Below, in pieces: positions 1-6,060 of a stretch of DNA of 6,060 nt. The DNA is from Bacteroidetes bacterium UBA4408 (GTDB taxonomy: Bacteria > Bacteroidota > Bacteroidia > UBA4408). Under the pieces are notes generated by a model. That model worked only from the letters and a program-made list of their open reading frames with translations, had not been told where the DNA came from and did no database searches. Where the stretch lies: positions 1 through 6,060 of the forward strand of contig DGQS01000224.1 of NCBI GenBank assembly GCA_002389785.1, given 5' to 3'. Position numbers and translations under genes: made by a program. Every line of letters starts with the position of its first letter. Position 1 is the stretch's first letter.

Positions 1-1730
1 CAAACATCACCAACCTTTGGGTAACGGTTGATTACGGAAAGTATACCACACGAGGAACCTCCGACCTTACCCACGATAAAGAAAATAAAACCTCCGGATT
101 AGATAAAGATTATGCAACTGCTTGGAGTTACGGACAGGGCGAAACTTTTTCGTTAATGATTCCCAACTTCAACGGTGGTTCTTCCGGTGCAATTGGCGAT
201 AACAAAAGCGCTCTTGAAAAAGTAGATCCCGAATTTCGTCAATACATTGCTAACGTTGATTCATATTTTGGAAATCAACCTTTTACTTCTGGTCCTGTTT
301 ATGCCGGAGCCTTGGTAGTATTTTTATTTGTATTGGGATTGTTTATTGTGAAAAGCAATTTACGTTGGTGGTTACTCGCTGCCACGGTATTTTCCATTTT
401 ATTAGGATGGGGAAAAAATTTCATGCCATTAACCGAATTTTTCTTAGAGCACTTTCCGGGCTACAATAAATTCCGTGCGGTATCGATGATATTGGTAATT
501 GCTGAATTGTGTATTCCATTATTGGCAATACTTGCTGTGAAAGAAATTTATACCCAACCTCAAATTTTAAAAGAAAAGCGAAATCAGTTTTACATAGCCT
601 TTGGATTAACCGGTGGTTTGTGCTTGTTATTTTATATGCTTCCCAACCTATTTATGGATTTTTACAAAGTTGGCGAATACGAGGACATAACCGCCCAATT
701 AAAGAAAAGCCAGTTGAGCCAGGATCAAATCAATGTATTTTTAGCAGGTGTGGAAGAAGCAAGAAGAAGCATTTTTACTGCCGATGCATTGCGCAGCTTT
801 TTCTTTATTTTACTGGGTGCCGGAGTAGTATTTGCATACGCTATCAAGAACTTTAATAAAAACTTATTAATTGGAGCTTTAGGCTTTTTAATTTTGGTTG
901 ATATGTGGGTTGTAGATAAGCGTTACTTAAACAAAGAAAATTTCGTTTCCAAAAGTTTAGTTGATTCTCCTTTTGAAATGACGCAAGCCAATCAGCAAAT
1001 TTTAAGCGACAAGGATCCTAACTTTAGAGTATTTAATACTACCGTAAGTACTTTTAACGATGCCAGCACTTCTTACTTCCATAAATCAATTGGTGGTTAC
1101 CATGGTGCGAAGTTGAAGCGCTATCAAGAATTAATTGAAATGCAAATCAGTAAAAACAACATGGAAGTGTTAAACATGTTGAACACAAAGTACTTTATTG
1201 TGAGCGACGAGCAAAAACAGCCCATAGCTCAACGTAATCCGGTTGCTTGCGGAAACGCATGGTTTGTGCCAAACTACAAAATTGTAGCAAATGCCGATTC
1301 AGAAATGGCTGCCTTAAGCAAAATAAAGCCAAAAGAATTTATGGTAGTTGACAAAAAATACGAAGCCAATCTTTCAGGATTTACTGCAGGCTTTGACTCA
1401 AGTGCCACCATAGGATTAACCAGTTATCAACCCAATAATTTAGTGTATAAAAGTAATTCGTCGAAGGAACAATTGGCAGTATTTTCAGAAATTTATTATC
1501 CCGATGGTTGGAATGCCTATATTGATGGTAAGCAACACGATTATTTTGGCTGCAACTATGTATTACGTGCAATGCGTATTCCTGCAGGTGCCCATACTAT
1601 TGAATTTAAGTTTGAACCTAAAACTTATAAAACAGGCGAACAAATTGCCCTTGCCAGTTCAATATTGTTGTATTTGGTATTAGGTGGAGCATTGTACATG
1701 GAGTGGAAAAGAAAAAATTCACAAGCTTAA
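1..1730 (+). CDS. YfhO-family multi-pass membrane protein, C-terminal 575 residues (5' end outside window)
   Basis: The reading frame is open from base 3 with no stop, so the ATG at 156 is internal and the gene begins before the window. Visible residues 1-51 already carry family-like sequence (LDKDYATAWSYGQGE at about 33-47), running straight into MIPNFNGGSS at 52-61. Hydrophobic segments, probably membrane helices, lie near residues 100-118, 122-137, 157-179, 197-218, 263-282 and 287-304, with a last one at 548-566 near the C-terminus. Between the sixth and last is a long soluble part containing GGYHGAKLKRYQELI (about 364-378) and the C-terminal signature SEIYYPDGWNAYIDGK (about 495-510). 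YfhO proteins (PF09586) are GT-C-like membrane proteins; Gram-positive members take part in teichoic-acid glycosylation, but the role in Bacteroidota is not settled. The family is usually around 800 residues there, so roughly the first quarter to third is missing, including the expected catalytic N-terminal loops. The glycosyltransferase follows on the same strand after 73 bases. Family call is confident; substrate is unknown. Confidence 0.88.
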   Translation, partial: NITNLWVTVDYGKYTTRGTSDLTHDKENKTSGLDKDYATAWSYGQGETFSLMIPNFNGGSSGAIGDNKSALEKVDPEFRQYIANVDSYFGNQPFTSGPVYAGALVVFLFVLGLFIVKSNLRWWLLAATVFSILLGWGKNFMPLTEFFLEHFPGYNKFRAVSMILVIAELCIPLLAILAVKEIYTQPQILKEKRNQFYIAFGLTGGLCLLFYMLPNLFMDFYKVGEYEDITAQLKKSQLSQDQINVFLAGVEEARRSIFTADALRSFFFILLGAGVVFAYAIKNFNKNLLIGALGFLILVDMWVVDKRYLNKENFVSKSLVDSPFEMTQANQQILSDKDPNFRVFNTTVSTFNDASTSYFHKSIGGYHGAKLKRYQELIEMQISKNNMEVLNMLNTKYFIVSDEQKQPIAQRNPVACGNAWFVPNYKIVANADSEMAALSKIKPKEFMVVDKKYEANLSGFTAGFDSSATIGLTSYQPNNLVYKSNSSKEQLAVFSEIYYPDGWNAYIDGKQHDYFGCNYVLRAMRIPAGAHTIEFKFEPKTYKTGEQIALASSILLYLVLGGALYMEWKRKNSQA

Positions 1731-1738
1731 GACAGTCA

Positions 1739-1797
1739 GCTAGTTTATTCTAACAGCATTTTGATTAGGACTTCGCATAGATTGAACATACACAAAA
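1739..1797 (+). repeat. Intergenic block set, copy A (shared with 4242-4306)
   Basis: The 73-base gap between the YfhO gene and the glycosyltransferase contains GCTAGTTT (1739-1746), TTGATTAGGAC (1761-1771), GATTGA (1780-1785) and an A-rich ACAAAA (1792-1797). The same blocks occur in the same order and orientation relative to the downstream gene in the gap before the methyltransferase. The exact 11-base match is unlikely by chance in two such short gaps, but the shorter blocks alone would not be significant. A regulatory or repeat-derived origin is inference. I see no clear Bacteroidota promoter (TTG, about 19 bases, TAnnTTTG) and no terminator hairpin in this gap. Confidence 0.35.
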
Positions 1798-1803
1798 CAC
1801 ATT

Positions 1804-3093
1804 TTGAAAAAGGTTCTAGTTATTAGTTATTATTGGCCGCCAAGCGGCGGTGCAGGCGTGCAGCGTTGGTTAAAATATTCGAAATACCTTCCTGAATTTG
1901 GGATAGAGCCCGTTGTTGTTACGGTAAATCCGGGTGAAGCTGCTTACCCGGTTATTGATAATTCATTGTTGTACGAAGTACCTAAATCAATAAAAGTACA
2001 TACCACTCGCACCTTCGAGCCTTTTGAGTTTTACAAAATGCTTTCGCGAAAAAAGCAAATTCCTTTCGCAGGATTTGCCAACGAAGGAAAAGTTACCTTG
2101 TTTAAAAAGCTGATGCGTTTTATTAGAGGAAACTTTTTTATTCCTGATGGAAGAATCGGTTGGAATAATTATGCTTTTGAAAAATGTTGTGAGTTAATTG
2201 AATCGCAAAATATCGATACTTTTCTTATTACCAGTCCGCCACAATCGTCTCAACTTATCGGACTTAAACTTAAAAAGAAATACAAGCTTAAATGGATTGC
2301 AGATATACGCGACCCTTGGACCGATATTTATTATTACAACAAGCTTTATCATACTAGCTGGGCAAAAAAGAAAGATGCCCGCTATGAACGTGAAGTGATT
2401 GAACAAGCCGATCATTTGATTGTAGTTAGTGAAGCCATAAAAAATAGTTTTGCTGCCAAAACCACAAAAGTTGATCTTTCAAAAATTCATGTTATTCCGA
2501 ATGGTTTTGATGAGAATGATTTTGCAAATAACCAAGCTGATCATCCTCCCGAATTTGTGATTACCTATACCGGTACAATTACAGCAGATTATAAAATTGA
2601 TGCATTCATTGATGGTGTTAAAGAATTGATAAATGAACACAAAGACGTAAAATTTAAATTGCGTTTTGTGGGCAGTGTTGCCGGTGTTCAAAAAGGTCAA
2701 TTTGAGAAAAAATTATACCATGCAGTGGAGTTTGTAAACCATGTTTCGCATGCTGAATCAATTAACTACTTAATGCGGAGTACCTTGGTTTTGCTAGCAA
2801 TTCCGGATGTAAAAGGCAATGAAGGAATATTAACCGGAAAATTATTTGAATACCTTGCTTCACAAAAATTTATTTTTTGCTTAGGACCTGTAAACGGTGA
2901 AGCTGCTCAAATTATTGAGGAGTGCGAAGCAGGAATTAGTTTTGAACACAGCGATGCAAAAGGGATTAAAGAGGCATTGCTAAACTTACTTAATAAATGG
3001 AAAGCGCAAGAAGTATTGAGAAAAAATTCTACTCAGTATAAAAAATATTCTCGCCAGATTCAAGCAAAAAACATTGCTGAAATCATTTTGTAG
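1804..3093 (+). CDS. GT4-like (GT-B fold) glycosyltransferase, TTG start
   Basis: This 429-residue soluble protein is probably a retaining glycosyltransferase that moves a sugar from a nucleotide donor to a surface glycan or lipid-linked acceptor at the cytoplasmic membrane face. The N-terminus has the acceptor-side glycine-rich loop of the family (ISYYWPPSGGAGVQR, residues 7-21). The middle has IADIRDPWTD (165-174), a signature of this Bacteroidota group, then VVSEAIKN (207-214) and IPNGFDENDF (231-240) at the domain hinge. The donor-side domain starts at YTGTITADYKID (255-266) and contains GNEGILTGKLFEYLA (338-352), corresponding to the E..E donor-binding region with conserved Lys346 and Glu349. 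Length is normal and the C-terminus looks intact. TTG at 1804 is the only sensible start: an in-frame stop lies at 1783-1785, no ATG or GTG intervenes, and the next in-frame ATG is at residue 79, well inside the domain. No Shine-Dalgarno sequence is visible. Donor and acceptor cannot be told from sequence. Confidence 0.88.
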   Translation: MKKVLVISYYWPPSGGAGVQRWLKYSKYLPEFGIEPVVVTVNPGEAAYPVIDNSLLYEVPKSIKVHTTRTFEPFEFYKMLSRKKQIPFAGFANEGKVTLFKKLMRFIRGNFFIPDGRIGWNNYAFEKCCELIESQNIDTFLITSPPQSSQLIGLKLKKKYKLKWIADIRDPWTDIYYYNKLYHTSWAKKKDARYEREVIEQADHLIVVSEAIKNSFAAKTTKVDLSKIHVIPNGFDENDFANNQADHPPEFVITYTGTITADYKIDAFIDGVKELINEHKDVKFKLRFVGSVAGVQKGQFEKKLYHAVEFVNHVSHAESINYLMRSTLVLLAIPDVKGNEGILTGKLFEYLASQKFIFCLGPVNGEAAQIIEECEAGISFEHSDAKGIKEALLNLLNKWKAQEVLRKNSTQYKKYSRQIQAKNIAEIIL

Positions 3094-3096
3094 CAA
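3066..3096 (-). terminator. Possible intrinsic terminator for the methyltransferase unit (weak)
   Basis: Read on the - strand just after the methyltransferase stop, TTGCT (3096-3092) pairs with AGCAA (3078-3074) across a 13-base loop that could hold a further AAA/TTT pairing. Two bases later a run of six T follows (3071-3066). The stem is only 5 base pairs, so this is weak. It overlaps the last codons of the convergent glycosyltransferase gene. Confidence 0.3.
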
Positions 3097-3098
3097 AC

Positions 3099-4181
3099 CT
3101 ATTTCTCAGCAAGAATAGAAATAAAAGGTGCCAAAAAAGTGGCATTTTTGCCCAATAATTTTATTTTAAAATTTATTATCGGACTAATCCAATTCAGCGG
3201 CTTTTGCGGATAATTAGTGTTGTAAAAACCATTGATATAGCTGAAATTGAAATTGTTATTTTCAATCATCCTTTGGTATTCGGCTAATGGAACTAAATGC
3301 TCTACCCAGCTACCCGATTCGGGTGAACAAGTATTTGTAGGATGACTCAATTCTTCAGGAATTACGCCATTGGTAAGATAATTTTGAACAGCGCTGACAA
3401 TATCAGCTTTGTGTTTTCCTCTGGTAGCTTTAGTTAGTTTATTCACTTCCCTCTCGCTTAGGTTTGGAAAAGCCAGCAGAATAATTTTTCTACGTTGATT
3501 CCAACCGGAATTTTCAGGGTCCAGTTTTTTTTCACCCCAGGCTACCGGATTTCCTTTGTGCTCAAAATTAACCTGTAATTTTTTGGTGTACCAATTTACC
3601 AAAGGATTGCGCATGTTGGCGGTAGTGCTTAAAAAGAGCAACAATTTATCGCTTTTAATGCGAGAAGTTTCTTTAAAAAACAAATCTAAATCGTATACAT
3701 GCTCAATTACATTTCTAGAGCCGAGGATGTTTAGGTTTAAATTTTTAGTATTGACAAAGTCAACAAATTCTTTGGTATCGCCATTGATAAAATAATCGAT
3801 TTCAATTCCAAGTTCTTTAGCAATTAACTTGGCATCGTTAGATATTATCGGATTTAAATCTTGATGAATCACTGTTTTAACTCCGGCCAATTTTGCTAAT
3901 AAAGAAAGCATGCCAATTCCTCCACCGTGATCGAGCAAGGTAATTTCTTCAAACTCTTTTTTAACCTTGGTTTGCGCCCACATCAGCATAAACACGTAGG
4001 ATTGCAGCATGTAAGTTAGTTTGCGCAAATCGTAGGCATAGTATCGCATTCCATAATCAGAAAGCGCTAAGGAACTGTAGTTTAAATTGAGGAGTTTATT
4101 CTCGAGTAAAGTTGCTGCATCGTTTAGCAATTTAGCTTTTGATGTATCAGCAGGAAGCAGCGCGAGTGGAATAAATTTCAA
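3099..4181 (-). CDS. Class I SAM-dependent methyltransferase, TTG start
   Basis: This 360-residue protein has a class I (Rossmann) methyltransferase core. Motif I is LLDHGGGIGMLSLLA (residues 82-96), the SAM-binding glycine loop. An acidic residue ending the second strand is seen in IHQDLNP (105-111), and RNVIEHVYDLDLFF (156-169) matches the motif IV/post-motif region of Methyltransf_11/23-like enzymes. The N-terminal helical part (SDYGMRYYAYDLRKL, 41-55) and a C-terminal extension with HPTNTCSPESGSWVEHLVPL (280-299) look like the larger methyltransferases of surface-glycan clusters. A sugar or glycan O-methylation role is therefore plausible, but the substrate is unknown. The frame is closed by a stop at 4199-4197, and TTG at 4181-4179 is the only usual start codon before residue 18; the first ATG is residue 45, inside conserved-looking sequence. 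It follows the isomerase on the same strand after 129 bases and converges on the glycosyltransferase with 5 bases between stops. Start choice is less certain than family. Confidence 0.8.
   Translation of the reverse strand: MKFIPLALLPADTSKAKLLNDAATLLENKLLNLNYSSLALSDYGMRYYAYDLRKLTYMLQSYVFMLMWAQTKVKKEFEEITLLDHGGGIGMLSLLAKLAGVKTVIHQDLNPIISNDAKLIAKELGIEIDYFINGDTKEFVDFVNTKNLNLNILGSRNVIEHVYDLDLFFKETSRIKSDKLLLFLSTTANMRNPLVNWYTKKLQVNFEHKGNPVAWGEKKLDPENSGWNQRRKIILLAFPNLSEREVNKLTKATRGKHKADIVSAVQNYLTNGVIPEELSHPTNTCSPESGSWVEHLVPLAEYQRMIENNNFNFSYINGFYNTNYPQKPLNWISPIINFKIKLLGKNATFLAPFISILAEK
3124..3149 (+). terminator. Probable intrinsic terminator for the glycosyltransferase unit
   Basis: About 30 bases after the glycosyltransferase stop, TGCCA (3129-3133) and TGGCA (3140-3144) form a perfect stem around a 6-base A-rich loop. 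The stem can be extended outwards by two G-U and three A-U pairs, AAAGG (3124-3128) with TTTTT (3145-3149), so the T-run doubles as the outer stem. The hairpin lies inside the 3' coding end of the convergent methyltransferase gene, where it encodes part of KNATFLAP. The shape fits a rho-independent terminator on the + strand, though the T-run is short. Confidence 0.5.
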
Positions 4182-4241
4182 GTTGAGAACTATTTTTTAC
4201 AAGTGAATTCGAGTTGACTATGTCTATAAAATTCCAGGTTC

Positions 4242-4306
4242 TTTGTTTAACAATCAATCCCAACTCTGGTCCTAATCAATCTTTGGGGCTTATTGTTGAA
4301 ACTAGC
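4242..4306 (-). repeat. Intergenic block set, copy B (shared with 1739-1797)
   Basis: Read on the - strand, the 129-base gap between the isomerase and methyltransferase genes has GCTAGTTT (4306-4299), TTGATTAGGAC (4279-4269), GATTGA (4259-4254) and ACAAA (4246-4242). Spacing between the first two blocks is 19 bases against 14 in copy A; between the 11-mer and GATTGA it is 9 against 8. Both copies start a few bases after the upstream stop codon. GATTGATT also occurs twice here as a direct repeat (4281-4274 and 4259-4252), which could mark paired binding half-sites. Function is not known. Confidence 0.35.
4249..4297 (-). other. Nested inverted repeat, possible RNA hairpin between isomerase and methyltransferase genes
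   Basis: On the - strand AACAAT (4297-4292) pairs with ATTGTT (4254-4249), and inside it CCCAA (4287-4283) pairs with TTGGG (4263-4259), separated by a symmetric 4-by-4 internal loop. The 19-base apical loop contains the whole shared 11-mer TTGATTAGGAC. No T-run follows, so this is not a standard terminator. The pairing is weak and may be coincidental; a processing site or leader structure is only a guess. Confidence 0.25.
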
Positions 4307-4310
4307 GAAA

Positions 4311-4922
4311 TTACATGGGTGTATTTTTATTGAAAATATCAATTGTATCCTTGCAATACATTTTCGCATCCAAAATGCAATGAATTATTAGGTTGTGAAG
4401 TACTTCAACAAATCCATACGAGTAAGCAGGAACATAAAAATTAATGTGTCCTAATTTTTTCAAAGGATTATCTGTTTTAAATCCTGAAAAAGTAATTACT
4501 GAACAACCCGATTTCTGGGCTTCTTCGGCAGCATTTAAAATATTTTTCGAACTTCCAGAGCTACTGATGCACATGGCGATATCGCCTGTTTCAGCAAACA
4601 TTTGAATTGGAGCTGAAAAAACATGTTCGAAGCTAATATCGTTTGCCAAACAAGTCAAGAGCGATGAATCATTGAATGCGGTGGCTTTTACTTTGCCGTT
4701 TTTCCAAAAATCAATTGCCATGTGACTGGTAATACCTGCGCTTCCGCCATTACCGGCAAACATAATTTTTTTATTATCAGCTTGAGCTTTCATAACCAAC
4801 TCAACACACTTATGAATTGCTTCGCTATACGAAATAGGTGTGGTGCCTTCAAACGCTTCAATACCGGCAAATGCCTTCGAAAATGCGGTAGTATAATTAT
4901 CTGTAAAATCAGAAATTGTCAT
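4311..4922 (-). CDS. SIS-domain phosphosugar isomerase, GmhA-like
   Basis: This 203-residue cytosolic protein is a single SIS-domain sugar isomerase of the sedoheptulose-7-phosphate isomerase (GmhA) type. Phosphate-binding loops are visible as AGNGGSAG (56-63) and CISSSGSSKNIL (118-129). FSGFKTDNPLKKLG (145-158) is typical of a GmhA-like subgroup found in polysaccharide clusters. Against E. coli GmhA from memory, His67 and His181 match metal/active-site His61 and His180, but the Glu65 position is Asp71 (MAIDF) and Gln172 falls on Glu173. The enzyme is therefore a divergent member, and its substrate may be another ketose phosphate. GmhA converts sedoheptulose-7-P to D-glycero-D-manno-heptose-7-P. 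Length is normal and the ATG start at 4922 is clear. The upstream stop (TAA, 4927-4925) is separated by only two bases, implying translational coupling with the nucleotidyltransferase-kinase, which would be the next enzyme in a heptose pathway. Confidence 0.82.
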   Translation of the reverse strand: MTISDFTDNYTTAFSKAFAGIEAFEGTTPISYSEAIHKCVELVMKAQADNKKIMFAGNGGSAGITSHMAIDFWKNGKVKATAFNDSSLLTCLANDISFEHVFSAPIQMFAETGDIAMCISSSGSSKNILNAAEEAQKSGCSVITFSGFKTDNPLKKLGHINFYVPAYSYGFVEVLHNLIIHCILDAKMYCKDTIDIFNKNTPM

Positions 4923-4924
4923 GC

Positions 4925-6060
4925 TTATTTTAATAAGTGTTTAATAAATTTAGTGAGGTCTTTTTTGTAAACCGGATGTTCATTTCCGATTATTTCAACA
5001 GCTAAAGAACCAACACAATTTCCTACAAAGATAATTATTTCGGGAGCAACTCCCATTTGTGCGCACAAGGCTGTTACCGATAGCACTGCATCGCCTGCAC
5101 CAACCGAATCTTTTACAGCAGATGCTAATGCAGGAGCTTTGGCAAATGTTTTATCGTAATAAATAACGCTCCCTTCCTGCCCTAGCGTAATTTGAATTAA
5201 CTCAGCATGTGAAATCGCTTTTAACTTTTCAATCAAAGGCTCTACAGCTCCATAATTATCGCCAAAAGGCAAGCGCAATTCTTTTTCGTCAATTGAAATA
5301 TAATTGGCGCGCGAATATTTGGTAATGTAATTAAACCCATAGTTATTACTATTGGTTTGTGCGTTTACAGCAAGGTACTTCCCACTTTCTTCTAAAAACT
5401 TAATAATCGCCGGAGAAATTAATCCATGCCCAAAATCGGCAATCATCACCATGTCGTAATTAGCCAGCACGCTCTTCAAATAAGTAATCATCTGCTCCTC
5501 CAATTCCTTCTCAATGTAGGAGTCGTTCATAAAAGTTACTTCAAACAATTTAATGTTTAAGTACTTATCGAGATACCTTCTTTTAGTTGGCGTAGGAGCA
5601 TTTTTACGGTAAAAAAACTTTCGGTCGACCGAAGGAGACAATTTTTGTTCAATCAATTCCTGTTGGGTATTTTCTTCACCTAAGCAGGTCATCATCTCAA
5701 CTTTACCTGCAAACTGAGCCAAGTGGTTGGCAATTGCCAGTACACCACCGGCATAACTTTCGCCACGTAAATAAACACTCGAAATGGTAGGTGATTTCGA
5801 CGATTTGCCTAAAGGTTTGCAATAATGGTACTCATCGATAATGGTGTCGCCAATGACCAAGATTTTAGCGTCTTTTAATTTTTCAATTTCTGCAATTACA
5901 CTTTCTGCACTGTGACGTGATTTAAAATCAGCAAGAAAACTTTGCACCGAATCGCTTAAGGGAGAAAAATGTGCATTAATAAGTTTTGAAGAAGAGAATT
6001 GAACTTCTTCGGTGATATAAAATTTACCACCAACCGCTTTTACTGCTTCTTCTTCAAATC
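4925..6060 (-). CDS. Nucleotidyltransferase-PfkB sugar kinase fusion, HldE-like (N-terminus outside window)
   Basis: The frame is open to base 6060, so the GTG at 5947 is an internal Val codon and the gene starts beyond the window. The 37 residues before it include EEEAVKAVGGKFYITEE and FSSSKLIN, which look like the end of a cytidylyltransferase-type domain (the SSS..IN end is also seen in RfaE nucleotidyltransferases). A linker leads into a complete PfkB/ribokinase-type kinase. Counting from that Val as 1, it has GDTIIDEY (33-40), AGGVLAIANHLA (67-78), ADFGHGLIS (170-178) and the ATP/catalytic signature DSVGAGDA (280-287), with catalytic-base Asp286. The family phosphorylates sugars; HldE makes heptose-1,7-bisphosphate from heptose-7-phosphate and later transfers a nucleotide. 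Here the transferase precedes the kinase, the reverse of E. coli HldE. The SIS isomerase follows after two bases. Kinase fold is confident, the fused domain fairly so, and the heptose substrate is inferred from context. Confidence 0.8.
   Translation of the reverse strand, partial: FEEEAVKAVGGKFYITEEVQFSSSKLINAHFSPLSDSVQSFLADFKSRHSAESVIAEIEKLKDAKILVIGDTIIDEYHYCKPLGKSSKSPTISSVYLRGESYAGGVLAIANHLAQFAGKVEMMTCLGEENTQQELIEQKLSPSVDRKFFYRKNAPTPTKRRYLDKYLNIKLFEVTFMNDSYIEKELEEQMITYLKSVLANYDMVMIADFGHGLISPAIIKFLEESGKYLAVNAQTNSNNYGFNYITKYSRANYISIDEKELRLPFGDNYGAVEPLIEKLKAISHAELIQITLGQEGSVIYYDKTFAKAPALASAVKDSVGAGDAVLSVTALCAQMGVAPEIIIFVGNCVGSLAVEIIGNEHPVYKKDLTKFIKHLLK

Noticed and set aside
156..158. ATG at 156 as the start of the YfhO-family gene
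   Set aside because: The frame is open back to base 3 and the 51 upstream residues match the family style, so this Met is internal.
509..856. 115-codon open frame overlapping the YfhO gene, and similar short frames at 1381-1572, 2194-2415, 2198-2398, 2479-2700, 3556-3795 and 4722-4970
   Set aside because: All lie inside or mostly inside well-supported genes in another frame, and their translations show no recognisable domain and unnatural composition.
1761..1785. Possible promoter with TTG at 1761 and TAGATTG at 1778
   Set aside because: The spacing is about 14 bases instead of about 19, and the second element does not match TAnnTTTG, so I do not call it a promoter.
5620..5633. Perfect 14-base palindrome TTCGGTCGACCGAA
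   Set aside because: It lies within kinase coding sequence, and a palindrome of this length is expected by chance about once in every few windows of this size.
5945..5947. GTG as the start of the sugar kinase
   Set aside because: The frame continues open to the window edge with nucleotidyltransferase-like residues, so the codon most likely encodes an internal Val.
1..6060. A wholly new defence, toxin-antitoxin or mobile system
   Set aside because: All five genes fall in known glycan-related families; there are no transposases, long repeats, arrays or nuclease/toxin motifs in the window.

Overview
The window is AT-rich, gene-dense bacterial DNA that most likely comes from a member of the Bacteroidota. 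The reasons are the Bacteroidota-type YfhO membrane protein, the lack of Shine-Dalgarno-like sequences before the genes, and the style of the glycosyltransferase and methyltransferase. It holds five protein genes and nothing else of size. All five fit cell-surface polysaccharide or glycoconjugate work. I see no RNA gene, mobile element or CRISPR array.

Layout. The left half is on the + strand: the C-terminal 575 residues of a YfhO-family multi-pass membrane protein (its start lies before base 1), a 73-base gap, then a complete GT4-like glycosyltransferase that starts with TTG (1804-3093). The right half is on the - strand and is transcribed leftwards. It begins with a two-domain protein whose N-terminus lies beyond base 6060: the tail of a nucleotidyltransferase domain followed by a complete PfkB/HldE-type sugar kinase. 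After 2 bases comes a SIS-domain phosphosugar isomerase related to GmhA, and after a further 129 bases a class I SAM-dependent methyltransferase, also apparently starting with TTG. The two halves converge at 3093/3099 with only 5 bases between stop codons. A terminator-like hairpin for each direction lies inside the 3' coding end of the opposing gene.

How the genes may work together. Isomerase, kinase and nucleotidyltransferase are three of the four activities of a nucleotide-activated heptose pathway (sedoheptulose-7-P to heptose-7-P to heptose-1,7-bisP, then dephosphorylation, then NDP-heptose). The missing step, a GmhB-like phosphatase, would be expected beyond the right edge. The methyltransferase could decorate the resulting sugar, and the glycosyltransferase could use an activated sugar; both links are inference. 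The heptose assignment is itself uncertain, because two of the four expected metal/active-site positions of the isomerase are substituted.

The points most worth a second look are the nucleotidyltransferase-kinase fusion, whose domain order is the reverse of E. coli HldE; the altered isomerase active site; and short sequence blocks shared in the same order by the two intergenic gaps that precede the TTG-start genes. I found no convincing wholly new system.
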